From assembly GCA_026169375.1 (NCBI GenBank), contig JAPFCR010000047.1:22815-86814 (forward strand): DNA of 64,000 nt. The letters are read 5' to 3'. This DNA is from Sporosarcina sp. Lineage in GTDB: Bacteria > Bacillota > Bacilli > Bacillales_A > Planococcaceae. Every line of letters begins with the position of its first letter. Positions within the stretch are counted from its first letter, which is position 1. Position numbers and translations under genes: made by a program. This document shows positions 1 through 9,457 of this stretch, in pieces. The notes under the pieces are model-generated. The model saw only the letters and a program-made list of their open reading frames with translations, was not told the origin of the DNA and ran no database searches.

Positions 1-118
1 GACGTGGTTCAAACACTGACCAATACTTTTTATTTTCGATTAGGATATCCGTGAAAATTGGTGCATCGTCTTCTTGTAAAATGCGTAAATAAATGTTCTC
101 ACCTTTTAATATAATCAT
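1..118 (-). CDS. GNAT-family N-acetyltransferase (RimJ/RimL-like), C-terminal part outside window
   Basis: This is the first 39 codons of a gene that runs off the left edge. The start ATG is at 118, preceded by an AGAAGG ribosome site about 10 bases upstream that lies inside the last codons of the oligoendopeptidase gene. The N-terminus (MIILKGENIYLRIL, then QEDDAPIF and YWSVFEP) has the usual look of RimJ/RimL-type acetyltransferases: a short beta strand ending in 'L.GENIYLR', then 'eDa'. These enzymes acetylate N-terminal amines of proteins or small molecules with acetyl-CoA. The gene is probably co-transcribed with pepF, since only 6 bases separate them. The acetyl-CoA binding motif lies outside the window, so the family call rests on the N-terminus alone. 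Confidence 0.55.
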   Translation of the reverse strand, partial: MIILKGENIYLRILQEDDAPIFTDILIENKKYWSVFEPR

Positions 119-124
119 ACGTAA

Positions 125-1918
125 TCAACCTTCTTCGGCTGTTAATTTTAAAAATTCTTCGACATCTTTCACACAAAGTGCAATACCTTTTTCCCAAAAT
201 CCTTGTTGTGTGATATCCTCATTCAGATGCTTTTTCGCGAGGTCTTCTACTGTCATCACAGCAGTATCCTTTAGTAATGCAATGTATTTCTCTTCAAAAT
301 CTTTGCCTTCTTCTAATGCTTTGGCATAAATACTTAAAGAGAATAAATAACCAAATGTATATGGGAAATTATAAAACGGGACACTTGTTATATAAAAATG
401 CAATTTCGATGCCCAGAAATGTGGATGTGCCGTGTTTAACGCATCTCCGTAAGCTTCTCTTTGCGCTTCTTCCATTAACGCATTTAACCTAGAAGCAGGT
501 ACAAATCCGTTTTTTCTCTCTTCATAAAATCTCGTTTCAAATAAAAACCTTGCATGAATATTCATGAAAAATGCAACGCTTCGCTGAACTTTGTCTTCTA
601 ACAAGGCAATTTTTTCTTCTTTCGTTTCAGCCGCTTTTACGGCTGCATCGGCAACAATCATTTCAGCAAATGTTGAAGCCGTTTCTGCAACCCCCATTGC
701 ATAACCTCTATTTAAATGATGTACAGGACGAAGCGCATAGGAATGAAATGCATGTCCTAGTTCATGGGCAAGTGTAGCAACATTCGACATAGAACCACTA
801 TATGTCATGAATATTCTCGACTGCTCAGACAAAGGCATTCCTGTACAAAAACCTCCCGGACGTTTGTTGTCACGATCTTCAGCTTCAATCCAGCGATCTT
901 CAAATGCTTTTCTTGAGAACGCCTCTAATTCGGGACCAAATTCTCCGAAGTGCTTTAAAATAAATTCAGCGCCTTCTTGATAAGAAATTGTCTTAGTTGA
1001 CGCTGTGACAGGCGCATCTAAATCATACCATTCAATTTTTTCTGTTCCGAGAATCTTCGCTTTTTCATTTAAAAATTGAACGAACGGTGCTTTATGATCA
1101 CTAATGGCCCCCCACATAGCATCCAATGTTTCTTCACTCATGCGATTATAATTTAATGGTTCTTTTAATACCGAATCCCAACCACGTTTCTCGTAAACAG
1201 CTAATCTAAATCCAGCTAAATGATTTAATGTCGTCGCAAAGAAATCTTCCTGTGCTGTCCATGCCTCTTCTAATTTTTCATAGGCTTCCTTTCGTACGTC
1301 AGCCCTTTCATGCGCACTTAAATTAGAAGCTTGTCCAACTGATAGTGATTTAAGTTCCCCGTCTATTTCTATTTCAACTCTCACCTGGGCAACGAGTTGA
1401 TCATATAATTGGCCCCAACTTTGATAGCCATCGACACTTAATGCCGTAATTAAACTTTCTTCTTTCTCCGATAACTTAAGCGCTACATCATCGCGCCATT
1501 CATTTAAAATAAAGTAAAATTCATTTAAAGCGTCTGTTGCAACGAGTTCTTCCCATATTTGATCATCAACTTTAGCTAAAGTTTGTTGAAAATTTAACAT
1601 CACAGTTTTGTATTGCGCATTTAGCGTACTCGCTTCTCCTTGGAGTAGTAATGCTTTTTTATCTGTCGTATCTGCTGCTAAATAACAACTAATCACAGCG
1701 CCAGCTTGTCGTAAATACAGTGAAACATCTGTCACGATTTCTAATAAACGTGCAATTTCATCAGCATCTTCAACAGCGGATGGTATGTTTAGCTGTTCAA
1801 CTTCTACTTTTGTATTTGTTATTTTCTCTTGTACAACATTTAAATATTCACGTAATTGTGGTGAATCACTTCCACCTTCAAAAAACACATCCAAATCCCA
1901 AACTTCAGAATACTTCAT
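125..1918 (-). CDS. pepF: Oligoendopeptidase F, M3 family zinc metallopeptidase
   Basis: The product (597 aa) is a cytoplasmic zinc peptidase that cuts short oligopeptides. The catalytic zinc site is visible as LAHELGHAFHSY near residue 385 (HExxH), and the third ligand glutamate is probably in AETASTFAE about 25 residues on. The N-terminal half is the helical domain typical of PepF (OYE-like N domain then M3 domain). Length matches Bacillus PepF proteins (about 600 aa). The start ATG follows a strong AGGGGG site. It lies alone with the downstream GNAT gene and is divergent from the TspO-like gene. Substrate preference cannot be read from the sequence. Confidence 0.93.
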   Translation of the reverse strand: MKYSEVWDLDVFFEGGSDSPQLREYLNVVQEKITNTKVEVEQLNIPSAVEDADEIARLLEIVTDVSLYLRQAGAVISCYLAADTTDKKALLLQGEASTLNAQYKTVMLNFQQTLAKVDDQIWEELVATDALNEFYFILNEWRDDVALKLSEKEESLITALSVDGYQSWGQLYDQLVAQVRVEIEIDGELKSLSVGQASNLSAHERADVRKEAYEKLEEAWTAQEDFFATTLNHLAGFRLAVYEKRGWDSVLKEPLNYNRMSEETLDAMWGAISDHKAPFVQFLNEKAKILGTEKIEWYDLDAPVTASTKTISYQEGAEFILKHFGEFGPELEAFSRKAFEDRWIEAEDRDNKRPGGFCTGMPLSEQSRIFMTYSGSMSNVATLAHELGHAFHSYALRPVHHLNRGYAMGVAETASTFAEMIVADAAVKAAETKEEKIALLEDKVQRSVAFFMNIHARFLFETRFYEERKNGFVPASRLNALMEEAQREAYGDALNTAHPHFWASKLHFYITSVPFYNFPYTFGYLFSLSIYAKALEEGKDFEEKYIALLKDTAVMTVEDLAKKHLNEDITQQGFWEKGIALCVKDVEEFLKLTAEEG

Positions 1919-2096
1919 CGGTAAAGTTCCCCCTCATATTGTTTCTGATTTTATAAATAACTATTCCCATTGTAGCATGAAATTTGAAAAACGACGCTTT
2001 ACTAAATGCTCCTTTAAAATTTGTGACGAAATTTTCATATTTTCATCCCCCAAAAACAGGATTCAAATGTATACTACTAGGTGGGAGGATTTTAAC

Positions 2097-2846
2097 ATGT
2101 TTCGTTTTTTAAGTATGATACTCTTGCTTTCAACCATTTTTATTGTCGGCATTACTGCAGAACTTAAACCTTTAAATGATAAAACAACTGTGGAGATTAT
2201 GAATAAATTACCAGTAATTTTAATCCCTTCAACATATGTCTTTTTAATTTGTATCCTTATTTTTGTATCTCTTATATTTTGGCTATTCAAACTTTGGCAG
2301 AATCGATTTGAACAGCCAAAGAAATTATTAATAGGCAGAACTTTATTATTCAATACAAGTTTAATCCTTCACATACTATGTATTTTTCTTTGGCATTATG
2401 AACTTTTCACGTTCATGATTAGTGCTTTCATTGGATTGCTTGGCATATCTGCTGCACTTTATTTTTCATATCCTAAAACGGAAAATCATATTTCTGAACG
2501 GATTCCTATCTCTCTTTACTTTGGATGGAATGTCTTTTCATTTATGTTTTTGAGCAATTATACGTTAACACTTGTTGAATGGACAGGCTGGGGAATTAGT
2601 CAGGCATTATGGTCTGTCATTTTCTTAACAGTGACAACTGCAGTTGGTCTTCATTTTTTATATCATTATCGGGACTTAGCTTTCAATAGTATGATTATGT
2701 GGGGATTTATTAGTATTGCGATTAAAAATGGGTTCGATTCATTATTCGTAACGACAGCTTCTTTGTTTTTAACAGCTGTAATTGCTGCTTGTTATTTTAT
2801 TTTCAAGAATATTGAAACTCATAAAGTGACTTCATCTAAAAAATAA
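2097..2846 (+). CDS. TspO/MBR-like (tryptophan-rich) integral membrane protein
   Basis: A 249-aa membrane protein with about seven hydrophobic segments, ending in a short charged tail. I start it at the ATG at 2097 because GGGAGGA lies 8 bases before it; the frame stays open further upstream but without a ribosome site. The arrangement resembles the Bacillus 'tryptophan-rich sensory protein' subfamily: a first helix, then NKLPVILIPSTYVFLIC, a later FGWNVFSFMFLSNYTLTLVEW, and RDLAFNSMIMWGF near the end. Members are distant relatives of TspO/MBR, which bind tetrapyrroles or cholesterol. Their function in Firmicutes is not settled, and the similarity is by pattern only. It is monocistronic, ending at a shared bidirectional terminator with thiT. 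Confidence 0.55.
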   Translation: MFRFLSMILLLSTIFIVGITAELKPLNDKTTVEIMNKLPVILIPSTYVFLICILIFVSLIFWLFKLWQNRFEQPKKLLIGRTLLFNTSLILHILCIFLWHYELFTFMISAFIGLLGISAALYFSYPKTENHISERIPISLYFGWNVFSFMFLSNYTLTLVEWTGWGISQALWSVIFLTVTTAVGLHFLYHYRDLAFNSMIMWGFISIAIKNGFDSLFVTTASLFLTAVIAACYFIFKNIETHKVTSSKK

Positions 2847-2856
2847 TTCATAAAAA

Positions 2857-2893
2857 AGAGGTGTTGGATTAAATTTTCCAATACCTCTTTTTC
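2857..2893. terminator. Bidirectional intrinsic terminator between the TspO-like gene and thiT
   Basis: A 12-bp inverted repeat (AGAGGTGTTGGA / TCCAATACCTCT, one wobble pair) lies between two convergent stop codons. It has a T-run on the plus strand and an A-run on the left that serves the minus strand. Confidence 0.85.
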
Positions 2894-2901
2894 ATCTTCA
2901 T

Positions 2902-3465
2902 TTATGATTTTACATTTAAAAGTCTTGGTGCCGTTGTAAATAATATGCTGGCCACGACACTACAAAGGATTATAGATGGAATCATATAACTCGCATTATA
3001 GACGAGAGAATAGAGCCAAACCGGCTGATTTGCTGGCGCATATGCACCAAAAAAGACAATCCCACCTAAAAAGTGAATGATAAACCTGAGTGTACCGCCG
3101 ATTACTGTGCCAATAACAATCGCAGCAATCATACTTCCTTTACGTTCTTTTTTCAAACTATTCATTAACCAAAATGTCGTAATGGCTGCGACACCAACCA
3201 ATGTATAAGCTAACGTATAATCTAATAACGCTTGTGCCCAGTGAAAAATTGTCCCGCCAGTCATTAATTGTAATAATCCACTAATCAATCCTGTAAGCAG
3301 TCCGCCTTTTAGCCCCCAGCGAAATGCTATCAGAACAATTGGTAACATCGAAAGTGTGATTGAACCACCTTGTGGCATAACAAACAGCGTTAATTTATCG
3401 AGTATAAATGACAACGCTCCTAAAATTGAAACTTCCAATAATAATTGTAGCCTTTTTCTGTCCAT
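2902..3465 (-). CDS. thiT: Thiamine-specific ECF transporter substrate-binding component ThiT
   Basis: The product (187 aa, about six membrane helices) is the S-component that captures thiamine and works with the shared EcfA1/A2/T energizing module. It starts MDRKRLQLLLEVSILGALSFILD and carries the ThiT-like FRWGLKGGLLTGLISG and HWAQALLDYTLAYTLVG segments that line the thiamine pocket. Length is normal for ThiT (about 185-200 aa). The gene stands alone behind a TPP riboswitch, which strongly supports the substrate. Expression should be off when TPP is plentiful. Confidence 0.93.
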   Translation of the reverse strand: MDRKRLQLLLEVSILGALSFILDKLTLFVMPQGGSITLSMLPIVLIAFRWGLKGGLLTGLISGLLQLMTGGTIFHWAQALLDYTLAYTLVGVAAITTFWLMNSLKKERKGSMIAAIVIGTVIGGTLRFIIHFLGGIVFFGAYAPANQPVWLYSLVYNASYMIPSIILCSVVASILFTTAPRLLNVKS

Positions 3466-3570
3466 TATTTTTCTCCCCTACAAATAAATTGTAGAGATGT
3501 AGTTAACAAACGCGTGCACTTCTTATCTATGAATGATTCAACAAGATATGAGTATACTTTAAGCCAAAAT

Positions 3571-3603
3571 AAAAAGATCCCCCGGATAGAACGGGACATC
3601 TTC
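3571..3603 (-). terminator. Riboswitch expression-platform terminator of thiT
   Basis: On the minus strand a hairpin AGATGTCCCG-loop-CGGGGGATCT is followed by TTTTTAT. It sits between the TPP aptamer and the thiT start, where a TPP-induced transcription terminator is expected. Confidence 0.8.
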
Positions 3604-3646
3604 GTTAGTCTAGAGTTTCCCCTATTTCGCTTATGTCTGTTTCCAT

Positions 3647-3731
3647 CCACATCCCTACGCAAGTATGAACTTACAGGTTCAAAGGGTCAGAACGAATTAT
3701 TCTTTCTCAGCCAAAACGGCTCCCCTTGTGG
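3647..3731 (-). promoter_or_regulatory. TPP riboswitch (THI-box) controlling thiT
   Basis: Read on the minus strand, the leader contains the THI-box landmarks in order: P1 CCACA, AGGGGAGCC, GGCTGAGA, GACCCTTTGAACCTG, GTTCATACTTGCGTAGGGA, then the closing P1 strand TGTGG. The conserved CTGAGA and ACCTG blocks bind the pyrimidine and pyrophosphate ends of TPP. A terminator follows about 45 bases downstream. Confidence 0.95.
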
Positions 3732-3746
3732 TACGTTAATAACTCC

Positions 3747-3775
3747 ATTGTATAAGACGACTTTAAATAACGCAA
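3747..3775 (-). promoter_or_regulatory. Sigma-A promoter of the thiT leader
   Basis: On the minus strand, TTGCGT and TACAAT are separated by 17 bases. Transcription would begin a few bases before the riboswitch P1 helix. Confidence 0.65.
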
Positions 3776-3815
3776 GCTGTACTTAGTCTTCTCTTTATTT
3801 GAAAGGAGAATCGTG

Positions 3816-4157
3816 ATGCCAAACAAAAAAATATTAAGTGCGCTCTGCTATTTTAGTATATTCTTTTTTCCACTTCTAATCCCTTTTGTTATTTACCTAA
3901 CATCAGATGAAACAGAAGTTAAATTTCACGCGAAACGTTCTTTTATTTCCCATTTTATTCCTACATTACTTCTGATCGTCGGTGCGATTCTTTTTTCCCT
4001 TTCCCTATTTACTGCTGAAAAAAGAATGGTTGCGCTGATCAACCATCAATTTGACTTTTGGACTGTCTTTCCTTTTCTTTTTACACTAGTATATAGCTTA
4101 TTATTTGTGATCACATTTATTTGGAACATTTTCCAGGGTGTGAAAGTATTAAAATGA
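3816..4157 (+). CDS. DUF4870 domain membrane protein
   Basis: A 113-aa protein with three hydrophobic segments and the DUF4870 hallmark KFHAKRSF between the first and second helix (compare 'VkFHAkqA' in the family). A strong AAAGGAG lies 7 bases upstream; a GTG one codon earlier (3813) could also be used. Members are small integral membrane proteins related to Tic20 and of unknown function. It is monocistronic, with a plausible start just after the thiT promoter region on the opposite strand. Confidence 0.75.
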   Translation: MPNKKILSALCYFSIFFFPLLIPFVIYLTSDETEVKFHAKRSFISHFIPTLLLIVGAILFSLSLFTAEKRMVALINHQFDFWTVFPFLFTLVYSLLFVITFIWNIFQGVKVLK

Positions 4158-4221
4158 ATGAAGTGATCTTTTTTAATTCTTAGCACATGGCTGAAATTCA
4201 TTCATTTAAAAACAGGATTTT

Positions 4222-4248
4222 TTGTTTCTATTTCTTTTATGGTATAGT
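4222..4248 (+). promoter_or_regulatory. Possible promoter of map
   Basis: TTGTTT and TATAGT are 15 bases apart, about 45 bases before the map start. The spacing is shorter than ideal, so this is tentative. Confidence 0.35.
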
Positions 4249-4291
4249 GTAGAATGTATATAAATGAACGGATAGAAAGGATTTGTTTTGA

Positions 4292-5038
<747 letters not shown>

Positions 5039-5060
5039 GAAAAAAATCATCAAATTAAAA

Positions 5061-5104
5061 GATCATTCAACAGCATCTCTAAACTGTTGAATGATCTTTT
5101 TCAT
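5061..5104. terminator. Bidirectional terminator between map and the DEAD-box helicase gene
   Basis: A perfect 13-bp inverted repeat GATCATTCAACAG / CTGTTGAATGATC with a T-run after it, and an A-run before it that serves the convergent minus-strand gene. Confidence 0.9.
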
Positions 5105-6225
5105 TTTTGACCATTGTTCTTTTCTTCTAATTTCCCGTAACGATAAACTTTTTCAATCGGTTGTAAACCTTTGGTCAACTTACGATAATCATTTGACTCT
5201 CGTTTTGTCAGTAATGTTAATACTTCTCCATCTTTTCCTGCACGTCCAGTCCTACCCGAACGGTGTAAGTATTGTTCAGTCGTGTGCGGGACATCAACAT
5301 GAATTACATGCGTCAATCCTTGGATATCTAAACCTCTCGCTGCTAAATCCGTTGCAATAAGAATGCTCGTTTTTCCTTGTCTAAAACTTCTTAATGCATG
5401 CTGTCGTTCATCAGAGCGCATATTCGCATGTAGCACGGCAATCGGTGCTTTATTATGAAGTAGTTTCATTTCTTTTAATAATACTTGATCGACATTGTTT
5501 ACAAAAGCAAGTGCATGGATATCTGGTAAATGTGCAAGCCCTCTTAACAAGTCTGTTTTCTCACGTGTTGCCGCTTCAATAAACGAATGAATAACTGTGT
5601 TTGAATCTGGCAAATGTTTTCGATCTAGTTGAATACGTAGTGGTTCATCCATAAACTGAGAAGCAACACGTTCGATTTCATCTGTAATCGTCGCGGAAAC
5701 AACAACCACTTGACGTTCTGGATTTGCGCCACTAATCATATTTTTAATGATCACACGATGCTCTCTCGATAAAAGAATATCGCCTTCATCTAATACAATA
5801 TGTCGAATATCAAATATCTTAAACTTACGCGTGCGGATTAATTCATTTAACCTACCTGGTGTCCCCACAACAATTGTTGGCTTCTTTTTTAATCGTTCAA
5901 TTTGACGCTTTACATTCGCCCCGCCGATTAAAGGAGCAACTGTAATTTCAGTTCCTTTAATCCATTCTCGAATGACGTCTGTAATTTGCATTGCGAGTTC
6001 TTGTGAGGGCACGACGATTAAAGCTTGTGTTTGCTTTTTCGTCCCGTCAATTAAATGTAGAAGAGGTAAAACATAAGCAAGTGTTTTACCTGTTCCTGTC
6101 GGTGACTCCGCAACAATGTCTTTTCCCTCTAATACTTTAGGTATCATTTTTGTTTGAATTGGCATTGCTTTTTTAAATGTCCATTTCTCACGAAAAACGT
6201 CATCCATTTTTTCTATAAATGACAT
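5101..6225 (-). CDS. DEAD-box family ATP-dependent RNA helicase (YfmL/CshB-like)
   Basis: A 374-aa protein with both RecA-like lobes. The motifs in order are Q-motif region MPIQTKMIP, motif I AESPTGTGKT (residues 39-48), Ia PSQELAMQ, Ib GTPGRL, motif II VLDEGD, motif III SAT, DLAARGLDI, and motif VI HRSGRTGRAG. Motif II reads DEGD instead of DEAD. The C-terminal tail is very short (LEEKNNGQK), so it is a minimal helicase like B. subtilis YfmL (about 376 aa) rather than CshA with its long tail. Such enzymes act in ribosome assembly and mRNA turnover. I start it at the ATG at 6225; an upstream in-frame ATG at 6282 lies inside the terminator of the neighbouring racemase gene. The paralogue assignment is uncertain. 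Confidence 0.85.
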   Translation of the reverse strand: MSFIEKMDDVFREKWTFKKAMPIQTKMIPKVLEGKDIVAESPTGTGKTLAYVLPLLHLIDGTKKQTQALIVVPSQELAMQITDVIREWIKGTEITVAPLIGGANVKRQIERLKKKPTIVVGTPGRLNELIRTRKFKIFDIRHIVLDEGDILLSREHRVIIKNMISGANPERQVVVVSATITDEIERVASQFMDEPLRIQLDRKHLPDSNTVIHSFIEAATREKTDLLRGLAHLPDIHALAFVNNVDQVLLKEMKLLHNKAPIAVLHANMRSDERQHALRSFRQGKTSILIATDLAARGLDIQGLTHVIHVDVPHTTEQYLHRSGRTGRAGKDGEVLTLLTKRESNDYRKLTKGLQPIEKVYRYGKLEEKNNGQK

Positions 6226-6265
6226 ACCTTCATCCCTACTTTCTATTGATTTATCTCTTATTGAT

Positions 6266-6308
6266 AAAAAGACATCCAGCATTCACTTTAAAACTACTGG
6301 ATGTCTTT
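6266..6308 (-). terminator. Terminator of the asl-femX-rac operon
   Basis: On the minus strand AAAGACATCCAG pairs with CTGGATGTCTTT and is followed by TTTTTATC, directly after the racemase stop codon. Confidence 0.85.
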
Positions 6309-6311
6309 ACT

Positions 6312-7007
6312 TCATTTTACTTTATAACCACATTTTAGTATCGCAACTTCCGCTAAAACAAGTAGTGAATCAATACAATTCGTCAAACCTAATTCCTGAC
6401 GAACAATAGACAGCTCAGTACAACCTAAAATAATCTCGTCACATCCAGCTTCGTCCATTGCCTTTTGAATCATATTCCATTTCTCTGAATCGGCTGGGTT
6501 TCCTGCTTTTATATCATCATAAATGAGAGACATCACAACTGCTTGAATTTTTTCATCTGGAATGACTACTTCCATATCGAGCTGCTCACATGCTGACTGG
6601 TAAATGCCCGTTGAAATGGTACCCGTCGTCCCTAAAATGCCGACACGTTTTGCCTTCTTTTCTTTCGCATGTATTGCTGTTTCTTGAATCATATTAATGA
6701 CCGGTAACTCCGTGCCGTTTTGAATTTCATCATAAAACGAATGCGCCGTATTACATGGAATGATTAAGACTTCTGCACCCGCTTTTTGCAATCGTTTGGC
6801 ATCTGAAACAATAACAGGGATTGGATTTTCATCACTTTCTCCTAGAATAAATGCTGTGCGATCTGGAATATTTGTGTTGTTCGTAATAATCGTATTTACA
6901 TGATCTTGATCTTTTTCTGCAACTGTCTGTCTAACAATCATTTCTCCGATAAACATCGTTGCGAGTGGTCCGACACCACCCATAATTCCTAGCGTTTTCT
7001 TTTCCAA
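6312..7007 (-). CDS. Aspartate/glutamate racemase family protein (probable aspartate racemase)
   Basis: A 231-aa PLP-independent racemase. The two catalytic cysteines are visible in IIPCNTAHSFYDEI and IILGCTELSI, and the N-terminus GIMGGVGPLA is the usual family start. The frame starts at a TTG. It interconverts L- and D-aspartate (or glutamate). It is the last gene of an operon with a D-aspartate ligase homologue and a FemX-like protein, 33 bases after the latter, which supports D-Asp supply for the peptidoglycan cross-bridge. The same pairing of ligase and racemase is known from the Enterococcus faecium D-Asp bridge. The alternative that it is a glutamate racemase (MurI) is less likely, because MurI has a different N-terminus (D-S-G-V-G). 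Confidence 0.85.
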   Translation of the reverse strand: MEKKTLGIMGGVGPLATMFIGEMIVRQTVAEKDQDHVNTIITNNTNIPDRTAFILGESDENPIPVIVSDAKRLQKAGAEVLIIPCNTAHSFYDEIQNGTELPVINMIQETAIHAKEKKAKRVGILGTTGTISTGIYQSACEQLDMEVVIPDEKIQAVVMSLIYDDIKAGNPADSEKWNMIQKAMDEAGCDEIILGCTELSIVRQELGLTNCIDSLLVLAEVAILKCGYKVK

Positions 7008-7040
7008 TTTATATTCATGACCTTTACTTTTTTATTTCTT

Positions 7041-8072
7041 TTAATCGCTTGCGCCTCTACGGAAACGTTTCACCATAGGAATGACTTTCTCTAAGACATT
7101 ATACATAAATGGTTTGTATACTTTATCGATTTCTCCGATATATTCTACAGGGCCATCTTTGTCACAGAAACCTTTTTTGAAACGGTAAAGTCCATCTCCA
7201 ACTTCAAAATACCCACCAAAATCATATTGTTCTGCTCCTGCTTCAATGCCCCATTGAATCATTTCATGGTTTAACACATGATTCGCATTTAAATTTCTTT
7301 TTATATTTGTACTTCCTGCATACAAATAATACATTTTCCCATTATAATTAATTGTTAAAGCTGCCGCCAATAAATCATCTTCATGCGTTACAATATAAAC
7401 ACGCGCATCTTCATAGGCATCTCTAATTTGTTTAAAATATTCTACAGAGCGAATTGTAATTTTATTACGCTCAGCCATTACTCGGTAGGTTTCATGTAAA
7501 AGTTCAACATCTGCGTCCGTTCTAGAATGTCTAACTTCTACACCTTTTCTCAGCCCACCACGAATGCTACTTCTACAACTCTTCGAAAAGCGCATCATAA
7601 TGGATTCTTCATCATATCCTTTTAAATCGAGCACCATATTCTTACGTGGTTGAATGAGCTTGTCTTGATCATCATCTTGAGAAATCAACTGAAACCCTGC
7701 ATTTTTATATAACTGATAAAGTTCATCAGAATAAGGAACTTCTGGATCGAACTTCAATACGATTGCTTTATGCTTCTTTGCAACAACGTCGACTTCCTTT
7801 AATAATTCTTGAACTAAATCGATGTCTTGAACATCACAGACAGGTCCACGCGTTGCATATAAGATAGAATAACCTAATGGGAGTCGTTTAATTAAAATTG
7901 ACATCGCCGCAACGATTTCCCCGTCCTTTTCTAGATAGACATGTTCATTTCCCCAATCATCTTTCACGTCAGCCCATACGCGGTCTTGCATCATTGAGCG
8001 ATAAGGGGAATTTCTAACAAACGCATCATATCTTTTCACTTCTTTTTCATTCGACACATCCAGCAATGCCAT
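7041..8072 (-). CDS. FemX/FemAB-type peptidoglycan interpeptide bridge aminoacyltransferase
   Basis: A 343-aa protein of the Fem family (two GNAT-like halves). Visible landmarks are SPYRSMMQDRVWADVK, YATRGPVCD, VLKFDPEVPY, and the C-terminal AEQYDFGGYFEVGDGLYRFKKGFC, which matches the Fem 'YDFGG......G...FK.GF' signature. At 343 aa it lacks the long helical arm of staphylococcal FemA/B (about 420 aa) and fits the size of Weissella FemX (about 335 aa), which moves L-Ala from Ala-tRNA to UDP-MurNAc-pentapeptide. The gene sits between a D-aspartate ligase (52 bases upstream) and a racemase. I infer that it adds the first bridge residue to lysine; which amino acid it adds is not visible. Confidence 0.85.
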   Translation of the reverse strand: MALLDVSNEKEVKRYDAFVRNSPYRSMMQDRVWADVKDDWGNEHVYLEKDGEIVAAMSILIKRLPLGYSILYATRGPVCDVQDIDLVQELLKEVDVVAKKHKAIVLKFDPEVPYSDELYQLYKNAGFQLISQDDDQDKLIQPRKNMVLDLKGYDEESIMMRFSKSCRSSIRGGLRKGVEVRHSRTDADVELLHETYRVMAERNKITIRSVEYFKQIRDAYEDARVYIVTHEDDLLAAALTINYNGKMYYLYAGSTNIKRNLNANHVLNHEMIQWGIEAGAEQYDFGGYFEVGDGLYRFKKGFCDKDGPVEYIGEIDKVYKPFMYNVLEKVIPMVKRFRRGASD

Positions 8073-8124
8073 TTACCTATTACCTCCAATTGATAACACC
8101 GACTACAACCATCAACAAAAAACC

Positions 8125-9345
8125 TTACTCTTTTTCTTTAAAATATTTATCAAAACGTGCGTAATAACTCTTATAAAAAGAACGTAATTTAAATCTTCTC
8201 ATGAACCCTAAATCTTTTGGGTAGTACAATGTGCTTGAAGCTCGTCCTTTTTCAAAACGATCCATCACTTGTGCTTTTAACTTTTCATCCATCGTATACT
8301 TAATAAGCAAATCTTTTGGCACTGCATGCCATAAATAATCATTCGAACCATATTCAGTAGGTGCCGGACGATCATACACACGGTCTTCGACTAAATACTT
8401 TGCCATATTATAACCATTCGCTGTAACGAAATAACTACTTCTTCCTTGACGAATATTTAGCTCAAAGATTTTATATTTCCCATCACGACGGTCATATTTC
8501 AAGTCAATATTCGCATAGCCTCTAAATCCAATCTCTTCAAGAAACTTTTTATATTGTGCATAAAGCGCTTGATTTTCTTCACCAATAATCCCGACATAGT
8601 TGCCGATTAAAATCGGTGTATAGTCTTCTAACACAACGCGCCCTAAACACATCATACGTACTTTTCCGTGCTGATCTACATAAGCATTCAACACACGCAT
8701 AACTGTGTCATTCCCGGGAATATAGTCTTGGATGATGAGGGAGTCTTCGTAAGTTGAAGAGTAAATTTGTTCAATCGCTTGAACGAATGATTCTTTATCG
8801 TGTAAAACATAAGCTTTCTTTTTACCTTCAAATTGAGCATTGAAATACGTCATACTATCCGATGGTTTTACAACAACCGGGAAATCGAATGGAAGCTCCA
8901 TGTTTGGATCCATTCCTTTTTTAAAAATAAGTGTATCTGGATAATCTAATCCATACTCTTCACACATTTCATAAAAACGTTCTTTATAAACGACTTCATC
9001 CATTAGACTTTCATCTATAAATGGTAAAACATAATAAGCCTCAAGCCGCTCACGGTGTCTAATCGCAAGCTCCGCATAGTTTTCATTACTTGCAATGACG
9101 AGTAATTTCTCAGCTCGTTCTTTTAGTTCTTCGTATAAATCAAGCATACTTTTCACAAATACACTTGGCTCATCTAATTCATCATAAATTTTCTTTTCAA
9201 CAATTTTACTATGCATCGTCGGTAAAATATGTCCTTTTGTGACAACGATACTTTTAATACCATATTGTTCGTGAAATGCTCGCGCCATCCCGTAAGCATT
9301 GTCATCTGATCCTAAAATAACTGGTAAAAAATCAGCTTTCCCCAT
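8125..9345 (-). CDS. ATP-grasp D-aspartate ligase (Asl-type) for peptidoglycan cross-bridge
   Basis: A 406-aa ATP-grasp carboxylate-amine ligase. The N-terminal pre-ATP-grasp domain has VILGSDDNAYGMARAFHEQYG. The central part has FDFPVVVKPSD and LIIQDYIPGNDTVMRVLNAY (nucleotide binding), and IFELNIRQGRSSYF gives the Mg-binding Glu/Asn of the ATP-grasp fold. The Enterococcus faecium enzyme of this family joins the beta-carboxyl of D-Asp to the lysine amino group of UDP-MurNAc-pentapeptide. Here it leads an operon with a FemX-like transferase and an Asp/Glu racemase, which fits A4alpha peptidoglycan. The family is sure; D-Asp as substrate (rather than D-Glu) is inferred from context. Confidence 0.82.
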   Translation of the reverse strand: MGKADFLPVILGSDDNAYGMARAFHEQYGIKSIVVTKGHILPTMHSKIVEKKIYDELDEPSVFVKSMLDLYEELKERAEKLLVIASNENYAELAIRHRERLEAYYVLPFIDESLMDEVVYKERFYEMCEEYGLDYPDTLIFKKGMDPNMELPFDFPVVVKPSDSMTYFNAQFEGKKKAYVLHDKESFVQAIEQIYSSTYEDSLIIQDYIPGNDTVMRVLNAYVDQHGKVRMMCLGRVVLEDYTPILIGNYVGIIGEENQALYAQYKKFLEEIGFRGYANIDLKYDRRDGKYKIFELNIRQGRSSYFVTANGYNMAKYLVEDRVYDRPAPTEYGSNDYLWHAVPKDLLIKYTMDEKLKAQVMDRFEKGRASSTLYYPKDLGFMRRFKLRSFYKSYYARFDKYFKEKE

Positions 9346-9457
9346 TTTAATTCCTCTTTTCTTAAAAGGTACACCCTATAAACAGTTACTTAATTTTATT
9401 TTAAAATGACTTTTATCATAAACCGAATCCTATAAAAACTTCTATGCACTACTCTTA

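Noticed and set aside
1785..2096. Longer N-terminal extension of the TspO-like gene
   Set aside because: It runs antisense into pepF and has no ribosome site; GGGAGGA before 2097 fixes the start.
3465..3662. 65-codon reading frame upstream of thiT
   Set aside because: It overlaps the TPP riboswitch and its terminator, and has no protein-like features.
6226..6282. Upstream start of the DEAD-box helicase (ATG at 6282)
   Set aside because: It lies inside the terminator of the racemase gene; the ATG at 6225 has its own ribosome site.
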